This document shows, piece after piece, positions 1 through 6,637 of a stretch of 9,098 nucleotides of DNA. The notes beneath the pieces are model-generated. The model ran no database searches, had not been told where the DNA came from, and saw only the letters and a program-made list of their open reading frames with translations. Source of the stretch: Deltaproteobacteria bacterium. GTDB taxonomy: Bacteria > Desulfobacterota > BSN033 > UBA1163. The stretch is from positions 1-9,098 of the forward strand of contig VGSD01000082.1 of the NCBI GenBank assembly GCA_016875155.1, given 5' to 3'. Numbering within the stretch: the stretch's first letter is position 1; every line of letters starts with the position of its first letter. Both the position numbers and the translations under genes were made by a program.

Positions 1-503
1 AAGGATTGAACCTGACCGGTCAACTGGGCGACGTGATGAAAGAGTCCGCCCAGGCAGCGCTGGCCTATGTGCGGTCGAAAGCAAAAGAACTTGGCATCGA
101 AGAAGACTTTTTCTCAAAACATGATATTCACATCCATGTTCCTGCGGGTGCCATTCCAAAAGACGGACCCTCTGCCGGAATCACAATGTTCATCGCCCTC
201 ACCTCTCTATTAACAAACAAACCTGTCCGCAATGATGTTGCCCTGACCGGTGAGATCACCCTGAGAGGACTCGTGCTTCCCGTGGGAGGGATCAAGGAGA
301 AAGTCCTGGCTGGAATGCGCGCAGGGATCAGGACCATCATCCTTCCGAAGAAGAACGAAAAGGACCTGGAAGAAATTCCGGAACATATCCGAAATCAGAT
401 GAATTTTAAGTTTATTCAGAAGATGGATGAGGCGATCGAACTGGCCCTCAAACATCCTGAGGTGCAGAGGACAGAACACGAGTCATTGACCATTACCGCC
501 TGA
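1..503 (+). CDS. lon: ATP-dependent protease LonA, C-terminal proteolytic domain (5' truncated by window edge)
   Basis: This is the 3' end of a LonA gene; the AAA+ and N-terminal domains lie upstream of the window. The frame is open from base 3 and ends in TGA at 501-503. The visible part is the Lon peptidase domain of the Ser-Lys dyad family S16. The nucleophile serine lies in the motif KDGPSAG, with its codon at 171-173. The catalytic lysine is the second Lys of GGIKEK, codon 300-302, 43 residues later as in E. coli Lon (Ser679/Lys722). The motifs [13 protein letters not shown] and TGEITLRG are also typical of LonA. The family degrades misfolded and regulatory proteins in the cytoplasm as a hexamer. 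The short C-terminal tail after the last helix looks complete. Family identity is near certain; full gene length cannot be seen. Confidence 0.97.
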   Translation, partial: GLNLTGQLGDVMKESAQAALAYVRSKAKELGIEEDFFSKHDIHIHVPAGAIPKDGPSAGITMFIALTSLLTNKPVRNDVALTGEITLRGLVLPVGGIKEKVLAGMRAGIRTIILPKKNEKDLEEIPEHIRNQMNFKFIQKMDEAIELALKHPEVQRTEHESLTITA

Positions 504-541
504 TGAGAGTGTAATGCCTCTATCACTTCTTCTCACACTAC

Positions 542-570
542 GTTCGCCCTGAGCTTGTCGAAGGGTGAAC
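542..570. repeat. REP-like hairpin, copy 1
   Basis: The arms GTTCGCCCT (542-550) and AGGGTGAAC (562-570) pair over nine positions with one G-T wobble, around an 11-base loop containing GAGCTTGTCGA. Reading the opposite strand gives a CCTTCGACAAGCTCAGG core, a type of dispersed element I recognise from many environmental bacterial genomes. It lies between the lon stop and the next gene and could stabilise or terminate the lon transcript, although no T-tract follows it. Confidence 0.6.
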
Positions 571-612
571 GATATCCGAAGAATCCGTTCATGGTTCGAC
601 ATATTTTTCCTG

Positions 613-657
613 AGCACACCCCTCATCCTTCGAGAGCCTCAGGATGAACGGTGTGCT
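613..657. repeat. REP-like long hairpin, copy 2
   Basis: The outer arms AGCACACC (613-620) and GGTGTGCT (650-657) are perfectly complementary. After a two-base mismatch, the inner arms TCATCCT (623-629) and AGGATGA (641-647) are also perfect. The loop contains CGAGAGCCTC. The core CCTTCGA...CTCAGG...GAACG matches the reverse complement of the element at 542-570, so the two copies form an inverted doublet. The ATG at 644 lies inside this element, which argues against its being a real start codon. Confidence 0.6.
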
Positions 658-721
658 GGAGGGCTTACAACGAACGGATTGTAAAGTGGCTATTGATTCA
701 CGACGAGAGCACGGAAGTGGC

Positions 722-1948
722 GTGGATTTTCCCAAGATCAGAAGTGTAAATATCTTTCCTGTTCAGATGTCAGGCCAGTCCCTGGTCTGTTTGCAGGACC
801 CTCAGAATATTAGCGATAAAGCGATCTTTCTTCCCCCTCCTCTTTACTTCATCGTCACCCTCTTTGATGGCCACCATTCGATTCTCGATATCCAGACCGA
901 ATTTATGAGGAGGTTCGGAGAGTTTCTTTATACAGAGAAGATAGAGGAGATCATTCGTCAACTTGATGCATCCCTTTTTCTCGAGGGGGAGAGATTCGAA
1001 GAGGCTCTGAGGCAGAAAGAGGAAGATTTTAAGAAAGCCTCCTTTAGGGAGGCTGCCTTGGCTGGAAAGAGTTATGAGAACGAACCCGGAAAACTGAAGG
1101 CTCAACTTTCGGGATATTTTACCGGACCGGAAGGGCCGGGACCGCTCATGGAGAGAGAGGAAACAGTAGGATTAAAAGGCGTGATTGCCCCTCACATCGA
1201 TTTCCAGAGAGGAGGTTTCTGTTATGCCTTTGCCCACCGTGAGATAGGTCAACACCCCTTGCCGGACTGCTTCATCATCTTTGGAACAGCTCATGTTCCC
1301 ATGAAAACCCCGTTCTCCCTGACCCGAAAAGAGTTCATCACTCCTCTTGGCAAATTGGAAGTGGACCATGAGATGGCCGATGCCATTCAATCCCAATACC
1401 CTTATGATCTTTTCGAGGATGAAGCGATCCATCGGACCGAACATTCAATTGAATTCCAATGCGTTTTTCTCCGGTATCTCTTTCCGGAAACCACTCCAAT
1501 CAGGATCATTCCCATTCTGTGCGGGTCTTTTCATGAGGCGATTGAAAGAGAGATTTCACCAATGGAGCTTCCGCCCATCCGTCAGTTCATCGAAACCATT
1601 AAAAAATCTGTTTTTTCCCTCGGAAAAAAGATTTGTTACCTTGCGAGTGCGGATCTTGCCCATATCGGACTTCAGTTCGGGGACCGGGATGGAATCAGCG
1701 AGTACGATCTCCGTGTGCTCGATGAGGAAGACAGGAAGATGCTGAAACATGTAGAAGAGAGGAATGGAGATAAGTTCTTTTTTGCCATTTCAAAGGAGCA
1801 GGATCGAAAGAAGGTCTGCGGACTGCCGGCCATCTATACCCTGCTCAAGGTGATGGAAGCCAAAGAGGGGAGACTCCTCAAATACGGTCAGGCCTATACC
1901 CCGGAGACCCAATCTGTCGTCTCCTTTGCCAGCATGGCGTTTTATTAA
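722..1948 (+). CDS. amrB: AmmeMemoRadiSam system protein B (MEMO1 family) with N-terminal extension
   Basis: The protein is 408 residues from a GTG start at 722. I preferred this start over the ATG at 644, which lies in a REP-like hairpin; GGAAG at 713-717 could serve as ribosome binding site, and a GTG at 686 is another option. The C-terminal two thirds is a Memo domain. Numbered from 722, His158 (APHID), His191 (GTAH), His314 (DLAH) and Cys366 (VCGLPAI) correspond to the four metal ligands of human MEMO1 (His49, His81, His192, Cys244). EHSIEFQ around residue 241 is also conserved. The first ~130 residues include LPPPLYFIVTLFDG and a charged helical stretch, and look like a separate small helical domain. 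Family members often accompany an AMMECR1-type protein and a radical SAM enzyme; neither is visible here. Biochemical role is unknown in bacteria; a metal-dependent oxidoreductase or dioxygenase-like fold is likely. Family call is firm, start uncertain. Confidence 0.9.
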   Translation: MDFPKIRSVNIFPVQMSGQSLVCLQDPQNISDKAIFLPPPLYFIVTLFDGHHSILDIQTEFMRRFGEFLYTEKIEEIIRQLDASLFLEGERFEEALRQKEEDFKKASFREAALAGKSYENEPGKLKAQLSGYFTGPEGPGPLMEREETVGLKGVIAPHIDFQRGGFCYAFAHREIGQHPLPDCFIIFGTAHVPMKTPFSLTRKEFITPLGKLEVDHEMADAIQSQYPYDLFEDEAIHRTEHSIEFQCVFLRYLFPETTPIRIIPILCGSFHEAIEREISPMELPPIRQFIETIKKSVFSLGKKICYLASADLAHIGLQFGDRDGISEYDLRVLDEEDRKMLKHVEERNGDKFFFAISKEQDRKKVCGLPAIYTLLKVMEAKEGRLLKYGQAYTPETQSVVSFASMAFY

Positions 1949-1950
1949 TA

Positions 1951-2085
1951 GTTCGGAGTTCGGGGTTGGGAGTTCGGAGATAAAGATTCAAAGTTAGTAG
2001 TTCGGGGTTGGGAGTTCGGAGATGAAAAACCAAATTCCCCGAACTACCTGCCCGTCCGGCAGGCGGGCGAACTCATCACTCCGAA
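1951..2085. repeat. Degenerate GTTCGG-type repeat array with fold-back arms
   Basis: This fills the space between two convergent genes. A 25 bp unit, beginning AGTTCGGGGTTGGGAG, is perfectly repeated at 1957-1981 and 1999-2023. The word TTCGG occurs five times on the left (1952, 1960, 1973, 2001, 2015). The inverted word CCGAAC occurs on the right at 2038-2043 and 2082-2087, so the left and right halves can fold together. For example TAGTTCGGGG near 1998 pairs with CCCCGAACTA at 2037-2046. I see no coding potential. Confidence 0.7.
2047..2068. repeat. GC-rich element with two mutually exclusive hairpins
   Basis: Within the GTTCGG array, CCTGCC (2047-2052) can pair with GGCAGG (2058-2063). 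Alternatively GCCCG (2050-2054) can pair with CGGGC (2064-2068). The word resembles a dispersed CCTGCCGGACGGGCAGG-type element that I recall from other environmental genomes. It is clearly more GC-rich than its surroundings, suggesting insertion into the array. Confidence 0.45.
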
Positions 2086-2106
2086 CTGATTTGCTTCGCA
2101 AATCAG
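2086..2106. terminator. Perfect stem-loop between convergent genes (possible bidirectional transcript end)
   Basis: CTGATTTGC (2086-2094) and GCAAATCAG (2098-2106) form a perfect 9 bp stem with a three-base TTC loop. It contains the TGA stop codon of the minus-strand gene ending at 2103 and lies 137 bases after the plus-strand Memo gene. There is no adjacent T-run on either strand, so intrinsic termination is only possible, not shown. It may instead protect 3' ends. Confidence 0.4.
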
Positions 2107-2342
2107 GACGGTTTGGTTCGGATTCGATCGAGGGAAGGATAGATTTGTGAGAGTTTGGTCTCGATCTCCTGAGGGAAATCAATCTGAAGGTTCAGGATCT
2201 TTTCTCTAATCAGGGCCAGGGTTCCCAGTTTCTCGCTCACCTCTTTGGGTGTGACTCTGCTCAATCTCTTTGAGACCTCTTTGACCTCTTCATTGAGGAA
2301 TTCAATCAACTTCAAAATTTCTGAGACCTTTTTTTGAGCCAT
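2103..2342 (-). CDS. Small helical (coiled-coil-like) protein of unknown function
   Basis: This encodes a 79-residue protein starting MAQKKVSEILKLIEFLNEEV. The ATG at 2342 is chosen because GGAGG lies eight bases upstream; a TTG 15 bases earlier would place the start inside that site. The sequence is rich in Lys, Glu, Leu and Ile with heptad-like spacing. It probably forms two or three helices, interrupted near Thr-Pro at residues 31-32 and by Phe-Pro near 57. There is no signal peptide, membrane segment, cysteine or recognised domain. It follows the transglutaminase-like gene after a 70 bp gap that may carry its own promoter. I do not recognise the family; a cytoplasmic adaptor or regulator is only a guess. 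The clear ribosome binding site supports a real gene. Confidence 0.65.
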   Translation of the reverse strand: MAQKKVSEILKLIEFLNEEVKEVSKRLSRVTPKEVSEKLGTLALIREKILNLQIDFPQEIETKLSQIYPSLDRIRTKPS

Positions 2343-2369
2343 CCCTCTTCCCTCCAAATATGATTACTA

Positions 2370-2398
2370 TCAATACACATTTTTAGGCACGATTTCAA
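2370..2398 (-). promoter_or_regulatory. Possible sigma70-type promoter for the 79-residue protein gene
   Basis: On the minus strand TTGAAA (2398-2393) matches the -35 consensus at five of six positions. It is separated by 17 bases from TATTGA (2375-2370), a weak -10 box. The distance to the start codon leaves a leader of about 20 bases containing the GGAGG site. The surrounding gap is AT-rich. This is sequence matching only and easily arises by chance. Confidence 0.3.
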
Positions 2399-2412
2399 CA
2401 GAATTTAAATCA

Positions 2413-3117
2413 TCAATCGTCTAACACATCCTCGGCCTCAAAATCCGAAAGACTGCCTTCCCCTGCTTCCTCAAATGCTTTGATCCAGCGATTCACACGG
2501 TCCTCACCATAAACCCTCTTCCACCCAGTCACAATATGTTCGACAGGAATATCCGTAAAGATTCCTTCAATTTCAAGATATTCCATAAATTTTTTATTAT
2601 GCAGGTTATATGGCTGGAAGATAGAATCCTCCTGACCATTGAATTCAAGGGGGGAGACATGATGCCTTATGCAAAGTTCCCGGTTAAATGCGGGGGTAGC
2701 CTTTAACCATTTTCCTCTCAGATAGAGTTCCACAAAACCATGAGAGATAAAAAGATCGCTCCCGAGAAAATCAATAAGTTGTTTGGTGGCAAGATGATTC
2801 CGGACCGTTGCAAGCCCTACCCGGGCAGGGATGCCGCAGGCTCTTGCCAAGGCGCAAAGAAGGGAGGCCTTGGGAATGCAGAAACTTCTTCCCCGCTTCA
2901 GCACAAAACTGGCGCTGTAATGTTTGGGCAGGTAGAAAGGTGAGTAAGGGTCATAGCGAATGCCATCGCGGACAGCAAGATAGAGTTTTATTACCATCTC
3001 AATAGGATCAATCAGATTGCCAACAACATCCCTGGCAAACTCCCTTACGATTTTGTGATCGCCATCAATGATCTCCGTGGGAGCCAGGTAACGAGAATCG
3101 TTATCTTCTATTTTCAT
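2413..3117 (-). CDS. Transglutaminase-like domain protein
   Basis: This is a 234-residue soluble protein without a signal peptide or membrane segment. Residues ~60-145 match the transglutaminase-like (papain-fold) superfamily. The presumed nucleophile is Cys80 in GRSFCIPKASLLCALAR, followed by the usual GIPARVG strand at 95-101. His126 lies in SHGFVELYLRGKW. The third triad residue, normally Asp in a W-x-x-x-D-P motif, is replaced: the sequence reads KWLKATPAFN, with Thr141 at that place. I recall this KATPAFN form in a bacterial subgroup, so it may be a family trait rather than decay. Such proteins act as cysteine peptidases or amide-handling enzymes, but substrate and activity are unknown here. 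The start has only a weak GGGAT near the ATG. The gene follows ecfT by 43 bases and may be in the same transcript. Confidence 0.8.
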   Translation of the reverse strand: MKIEDNDSRYLAPTEIIDGDHKIVREFARDVVGNLIDPIEMVIKLYLAVRDGIRYDPYSPFYLPKHYSASFVLKRGRSFCIPKASLLCALARACGIPARVGLATVRNHLATKQLIDFLGSDLFISHGFVELYLRGKWLKATPAFNRELCIRHHVSPLEFNGQEDSIFQPYNLHNKKFMEYLEIEGIFTDIPVEHIVTGWKRVYGEDRVNRWIKAFEEAGEGSLSDFEAEDVLDD

Positions 3118-3160
3118 ATCCCATTTATAATCGCTTTGGTTTTTTCTTTCAACCCATCAT

Positions 3161-3955
3161 TCACATCCGGCCAGTTAGGATGACCCCCAACCCTAATCCG
3201 AATCGAATATAGATGGCAAAGCCGAGGAGCAACAGAAGTAAGGCAATTGCGATATAATCGGTTCTGCCCATCCTGAGTTCATGGTAGAGGGTTCGTTTCG
3301 ATTCAGGGCTAAAGCCTTTGGATTCAAGAGCCATGGCCAAGAGATGGGTGTGGCGAATGGCATAGATGAAAAGAGGGATGGCCTGAGGGGTGAACTTTCT
3401 GAACCGGCTGAAGATGGAGCCGGACTCCAGGTCCAGCCCCCTGGAAATCTGTGCTTGAACAATGGTTGCGCCAGCACCTGCAAAGGTTGGCACCAGCCTC
3501 AATGCCGTGGAAAGGGCAAAGGCAACAGGGTAGGGAATTCCTGACCGGATGAGCCCATTGGTGAATTCTTCGTTTCGAGTCGTGGAGAGGAAGATCAACC
3601 CGATGGCAACGAATGTAGAGAGCCGCAGACCCATGGCAAAACCATAGAGCAAAGACTCCCTGCTCACCTGAATGAATCCCCAGGAAAGCAAGGAAGTTGG
3701 CCCTTTTGCAAAGAGGGGCCACATGAGAGAGCTGAACAGGAAGAGGAGAAGAAGAATGATCCGGAGGAGCCAGAGATTTCTGAGCGATCTGGAAAGGATG
3801 GCAATCAAGACCACACCCAGGGTGATTGCCGCCATATAGAGGGGATGATTGAAACAGAGGCATAGACAGGATAGAAGGATGACTCCGATGATCTTGGTGC
3901 GCGGGTCGAGCCGGTGGAGCCAGCTATTTTTATCGAGGTATAGAAAGAGGTTCAT
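3161..3955 (-). CDS. ecfT: ECF transporter transmembrane component EcfT (CbiQ family)
   Basis: The 264-residue membrane protein begins MNLFLYLDKNSWLHRLDPRT; the HRLDPRTK motif before the first helix is typical of EcfT/CbiQ proteins. Hydrophobic segments lie near residues 22-36, 38-56, 62-82, 103-124 and 236-260. The long cytoplasmic coupling region (about 145-230) holds the two short motifs that dock onto the ATPases: SRG at 171-173, within AQISRGLDLE, and SKG at 212-214, within ALESKGF. The second is usually A-R-G, so Arg is conservatively replaced by Lys. EcfT joins the ATPase pair to the S component and transmits ATP-driven movement. It starts 24 bases after the ecfA stop, across a hexamer repeat supplying AAGG-type ribosome binding sequence, so coupled translation is likely. 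Confidence 0.93.
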   Translation of the reverse strand: MNLFLYLDKNSWLHRLDPRTKIIGVILLSCLCLCFNHPLYMAAITLGVVLIAILSRSLRNLWLLRIILLLLFLFSSLMWPLFAKGPTSLLSWGFIQVSRESLLYGFAMGLRLSTFVAIGLIFLSTTRNEEFTNGLIRSGIPYPVAFALSTALRLVPTFAGAGATIVQAQISRGLDLESGSIFSRFRKFTPQAIPLFIYAIRHTHLLAMALESKGFSPESKRTLYHELRMGRTDYIAIALLLLLLGFAIYIRFGLGLGVILTGRM

Positions 3956-3985
3956 ATCACCTTGACCTTAACCTTAGCCTTAGCC
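3956..3985 (-). repeat. Five tandem hexamers at the ecfA-ecfT junction
   Basis: Reading the minus strand, five six-base units (GGCTAA twice, then GGTTAA, GGTCAA and GGTGAT) run from the last sense codon and stop of ecfA to the base before the ecfT ATG. The ecfA stop TAA is in the first unit and two further in-frame TAA codons follow in the second and third. The last two units provide AAGG words 4 and 10 bases before the ATG. The array thus appears to supply both terminators of translation and the ribosome binding site. Confidence 0.75.
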
Positions 3986-5656
3986 TTTTAATTCTTTTAC
4001 CATCTCCTCCAGGGTGAGGGCTTGTGTGCCCAGCCAGTTGCTCAATCGCACCATCGGAGGAGGGCGCAATGATGCTCGCTCCAGTATGGCTTCATCGGCG
4101 AAAATATCCCGGGTTCGCCCATCCGCAAGAATGGAGCCGTCTTTCATCACAATGGTTCGTGTTGCATATTCCGCTGCAACCCACATCGAATGAGTGATGA
4201 TGACAATCGTGTGCCCCTTCTGGTTCAGATGTCTTAACATCTCCATCATATTTTTTTGTTGCGGGTAGTCCAGACCGGTCGTGGGTTCGTCAAGAATGAT
4301 CACACGGGGTTGGGTGGCCAACACCGAGGCAACAGCAATGCGCTGGCGTTCACCTCTGGTCAGGGCAAAGGGGTTCTTTTCTTCATAGCCCTGGAGGTCC
4401 ACGGTCTCCAATGCATCGGCTACTTGTTTGCTGATGGTCGGGGGATTTTCGCCAAGTGCTTTTAAGCCAAAGCCCACTTCCTCCTGGACCGTTCTGGCAA
4501 AGATTTGATGGTCGGGGTTCTGAAAAACATATCCCACCATCCGCGCAAGGTCCCGGTGGCTATAGTCAGCTGCGAATCTGCCCTGGATCAGAACACGGCC
4601 TGATGAGGGTTTTAGTAATCCATTAAAATGTTTGGCGAGAGTTGTCTTGCCGGATCCGTTCTGCCCAAGGAGAGCGACGAACTCGCCTTCATCAATGGAG
4701 AGATCGATATCATGAAGCGCTTCGGTTTGAAATCGAGGATAGACAAACCTTAACGCCTCTGCACTTAATAGAGGAGAGGATTTCATGCTCCTGGATGGGA
4801 CGGTCGTGGGAAAAGGTCCACGTTGTCCAACAAGATGGTGTCTCTCGATGAGGTTTATAGCCGATTCGACAGTCAGGGGTTGACCTGCCCAGCCCATTTT
4901 CTCAAAAAGTTCTATTGTCGGAAGGGGTTTAATTCCACAGGATTTGAGCCTGGAGAGATTCGGAAGAACCTTTTCGGGGCTCCCTTTTGCAATCACCTCA
5001 CCCTCTTGCATCAACCAGACCTGATCTGCGCAGAGGGCGGTTTCCGGCTCATGGTCAACGATGAGGAGGATACGATTCTCTTGACGGAACTTCTCCGCCA
5101 ACGAAAGAACCTCTTCGCGCCCCACAGGGTCGAGGTCGGTGGTGGGTTCATCCATTACGAGGATCTCTGGCTCAAGGGACAGGACCGAACCGATGGCAAG
5201 CCGTTGTTTCTGACCGCCTGAGAGAGTTGCTGGTTCACGCTGACGAAATGATTTTAAACCGACAAAGGTTAAATACTGTTCGATCCGGCGTCCGATCTCC
5301 TTCCGGGAGAGGCAGTGGTTCTCCGGTCCGAAAGCCATTTCGAGCTCAACATTCGTGGAAAAGAGCTGAGATTCGAAATCCTGAAGAACCATGCCCACAT
5401 GGTGTGACATTTCAGAGACGGTATGGCAGGGAACCTCCTTCCCTTTGATGAGAACGTGACCCCGGTATTCACCGCGAAAGAACCTGGGGATGAGTGAATT
5501 GAGCGAACAGCAGAGCGTTGATTTGCCGGCTCCCCCATGGCCCATCAACACGACAAAGGTTGCCCCATCTATTTCTGCGTTAATATTCTTAAGGGCAGGG
5601 CGGTTACCTCCGCGATAGGTGAAACTGAGATTCTGAATGGAAAGATAAGGACGCAT
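3980..5656 (-). CDS. ecfA: ECF transporter ATPase, fused EcfA-EcfA' (two ABC domains in one chain)
   Basis: A 558-residue protein holds two complete ABC ATPase domains. Domain 1 (~5-235) has Walker A GHGGAGKS (39-46), Q-loop Gln92, signature LSGGQ (145-149), Walker B VMDE (Asp169, Glu170) and switch His202. A ~60-residue linker follows. Domain 2 (~297-525) has Walker A GQNGSGKT (331-338), Gln379, Walker B ILDE (Asp456, Glu457) and His489. Its signature reads LTRGE (432-436) instead of LSGGQ. The protein should be cytoplasmic and power import of a micronutrient through EcfT and an S component. The ATG at 5656 directly begins the first beta strand (LSIQNLSFTY) and cannot lie much further downstream. 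No Shine-Dalgarno sequence is visible before it, because repeat sequence runs almost to the start. ecfT follows immediately. Confidence 0.95.
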   Translation of the reverse strand: MRPYLSIQNLSFTYRGGNRPALKNINAEIDGATFVVLMGHGGAGKSTLCCSLNSLIPRFFRGEYRGHVLIKGKEVPCHTVSEMSHHVGMVLQDFESQLFSTNVELEMAFGPENHCLSRKEIGRRIEQYLTFVGLKSFRQREPATLSGGQKQRLAIGSVLSLEPEILVMDEPTTDLDPVGREEVLSLAEKFRQENRILLIVDHEPETALCADQVWLMQEGEVIAKGSPEKVLPNLSRLKSCGIKPLPTIELFEKMGWAGQPLTVESAINLIERHHLVGQRGPFPTTVPSRSMKSSPLLSAEALRFVYPRFQTEALHDIDLSIDEGEFVALLGQNGSGKTTLAKHFNGLLKPSSGRVLIQGRFAADYSHRDLARMVGYVFQNPDHQIFARTVQEEVGFGLKALGENPPTISKQVADALETVDLQGYEEKNPFALTRGERQRIAVASVLATQPRVIILDEPTTGLDYPQQKNMMEMLRHLNQKGHTIVIITHSMWVAAEYATRTIVMKDGSILADGRTRDIFADEAILERASLRPPPMVRLSNWLGTQALTLEEMVKELKG

Positions 5657-5663
5657 TGGGTAA

Positions 5664-5802
5664 TAGGAAATCAGGTTACCAGGAAATCAGGAGGCAGGAT
5701 ACCAGAGGATCAGGGTATCAGGGGAACAAAACAAGAAATTATTTAACCTGATCCTCGGATGTCCTGATCACTACTACCTGATAACCTGATATTCTGATAA
5801 CC
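5664..5802. repeat. ATCAGG/CCTGAT foldback array
   Basis: The space upstream of ecfA holds four ATCAGG words on the left (5670, 5686, 5709, 5717) and four CCTGAT words on the right (5747, 5763, 5777, 5785). Nested pairing is possible. GAGGATCAGG (5705-5714) is perfectly complementary to CCTGATCCTC (5747-5756). The 14-mer at 5670-5683 pairs with 5777-5790 with one mismatch. The result is a long imperfect hairpin with an AT-rich loop around 5725-5745. I find no gene in the 234 bases between ecfA and the S-component gene. Confidence 0.7.
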
Positions 5803-5812
5803 ACTAAACTTT

Positions 5813-5832
5813 GTTTCGGATAGGTCCGAAAC
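5813..5832. terminator. Stem-loop downstream of the S-component gene
   Basis: GTTTCGGA (5813-5820) and TCCGAAAC (5825-5832) form a perfect 8 bp stem with a four-base TAGG loop. On the minus strand it lies about 58 bases after the stop of the S-component gene and is followed by AAAGTTTAGTGG rather than a T-tract, so it is not a classical intrinsic terminator. It may still stabilise or end that transcript. Confidence 0.4.
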
Positions 5833-5890
5833 GGACGCTTTGCCCGATATTCGAATTTCGGAATTTTATCCAGTTCTGAATCACAAGATT

Positions 5891-6637
5891 TCAAAGAAGA
5901 AGGCATCCGATGATGATGGCCAGAGTTGCCATCCAGCCAATCGCGGCAGAAGGAAGGTCCATCAACATTTCGCCAAAAATACCGATGAGCGAGGCGATGG
6001 TAACCAGCCAGGCACCAAGGATTCCAGCAATCGGTCGCCCTATTTCCGTTTCTTCCATGATCTCTGCCCAGAAGAGTCCGAACTGATATCTGACCACACC
6101 ATATACAGCCGTCAGGAGGGCAACCCCGATCAGACTGGCAATGGTGTTATTGAGTGTGATGATCTTTGATAACATGGAATAGGGAACGATTCCGAGGGCA
6201 TCAACTCCAGCACTGATTACAACTGCACAGGCTGCACTTGAAATGAAGGCGATGAAAATGTAGTTGATCCAGCATCGGAAATTCCCGGGTTTCCATTCCC
6301 TTGATCTTTGTGCAATGGGCACAAGGGTTATCCACAAAGCAAAAGGCAGGTAGCCTAATAGGAAGTTGCCGACAAATCCCGGGATGGAACCGGGTCCGAA
6401 GGTTCCGCCAAAGAAGTCTCCGATGAGATTACCAATGGCTGTGCCCCAGGCACCTGCTGGACCAAAGAGAAGTCCAAAAACCATGGGGAAAATATTGGCG
6501 ACACGCACTTCAGTGATCCCGGGAACGAGTGGAATGGCAGTCTTGAAAGCGATCAGAGCTGCTGCATAGATGGCTGCACAGACCGCCACCAGAATAATCA
6601 TCCGGGTGTTTCTCCACATCCGAAAAACCGCCTTCAT
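5891..6637 (-). CDS. ECF transporter substrate-binding S component (QueT-like)
   Basis: This 248-residue, strongly hydrophobic protein has about six or seven membrane segments, near residues 13-31, 46-66, 85-107, 122-145, 158-182, 203-222 and 231-248. The motif VRVANIFPMVFGLLFGPAGAWG, followed by a Gly-rich GDFFGGTFGPGS loop, is the type seen in QueT-family and related S components, in which the membrane protein itself binds the vitamin. The start is supported by AAGGA seven bases before the ATG. It lies on the same strand as ecfA and ecfT, which supports one transporter, but a 234-base repeat-filled spacer separates them. The upstream neighbour, the HEPN-like gene, ends only 19 bases before it. 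Substrate is unknown: QueT relatives are predicted to carry queuosine precursors, but I saw no preQ1 or other riboswitch. S-component status is fairly sure; subfamily is tentative. Confidence 0.8.
   Translation of the reverse strand: MKAVFRMWRNTRMIILVAVCAAIYAAALIAFKTAIPLVPGITEVRVANIFPMVFGLLFGPAGAWGTAIGNLIGDFFGGTFGPGSIPGFVGNFLLGYLPFALWITLVPIAQRSREWKPGNFRCWINYIFIAFISSAACAVVISAGVDALGIVPYSMLSKIITLNNTIASLIGVALLTAVYGVVRYQFGLFWAEIMEETEIGRPIAGILGAWLVTIASLIGIFGEMLMDLPSAAIGWMATLAIIIGCLLL

Noticed and set aside
644..721. ATG at 644 as the start of the Memo gene
   Set aside because: The ATG lies inside a REP-like hairpin with no ribosome binding site, and the extra residues do not resemble the family. 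A GTG at 722 fits better.
2740..3005. Plus-strand open frames opposite the transglutaminase-like gene
   Set aside because: They are antisense to a well-supported gene and encode no recognisable domain.
5657..5890. Riboswitch upstream of ecfA, or preQ1/other riboswitch near the S component
   Set aside because: I could not match any conserved riboswitch core; the structure present is explained by simple ATCAGG/CCTGAT repeats.
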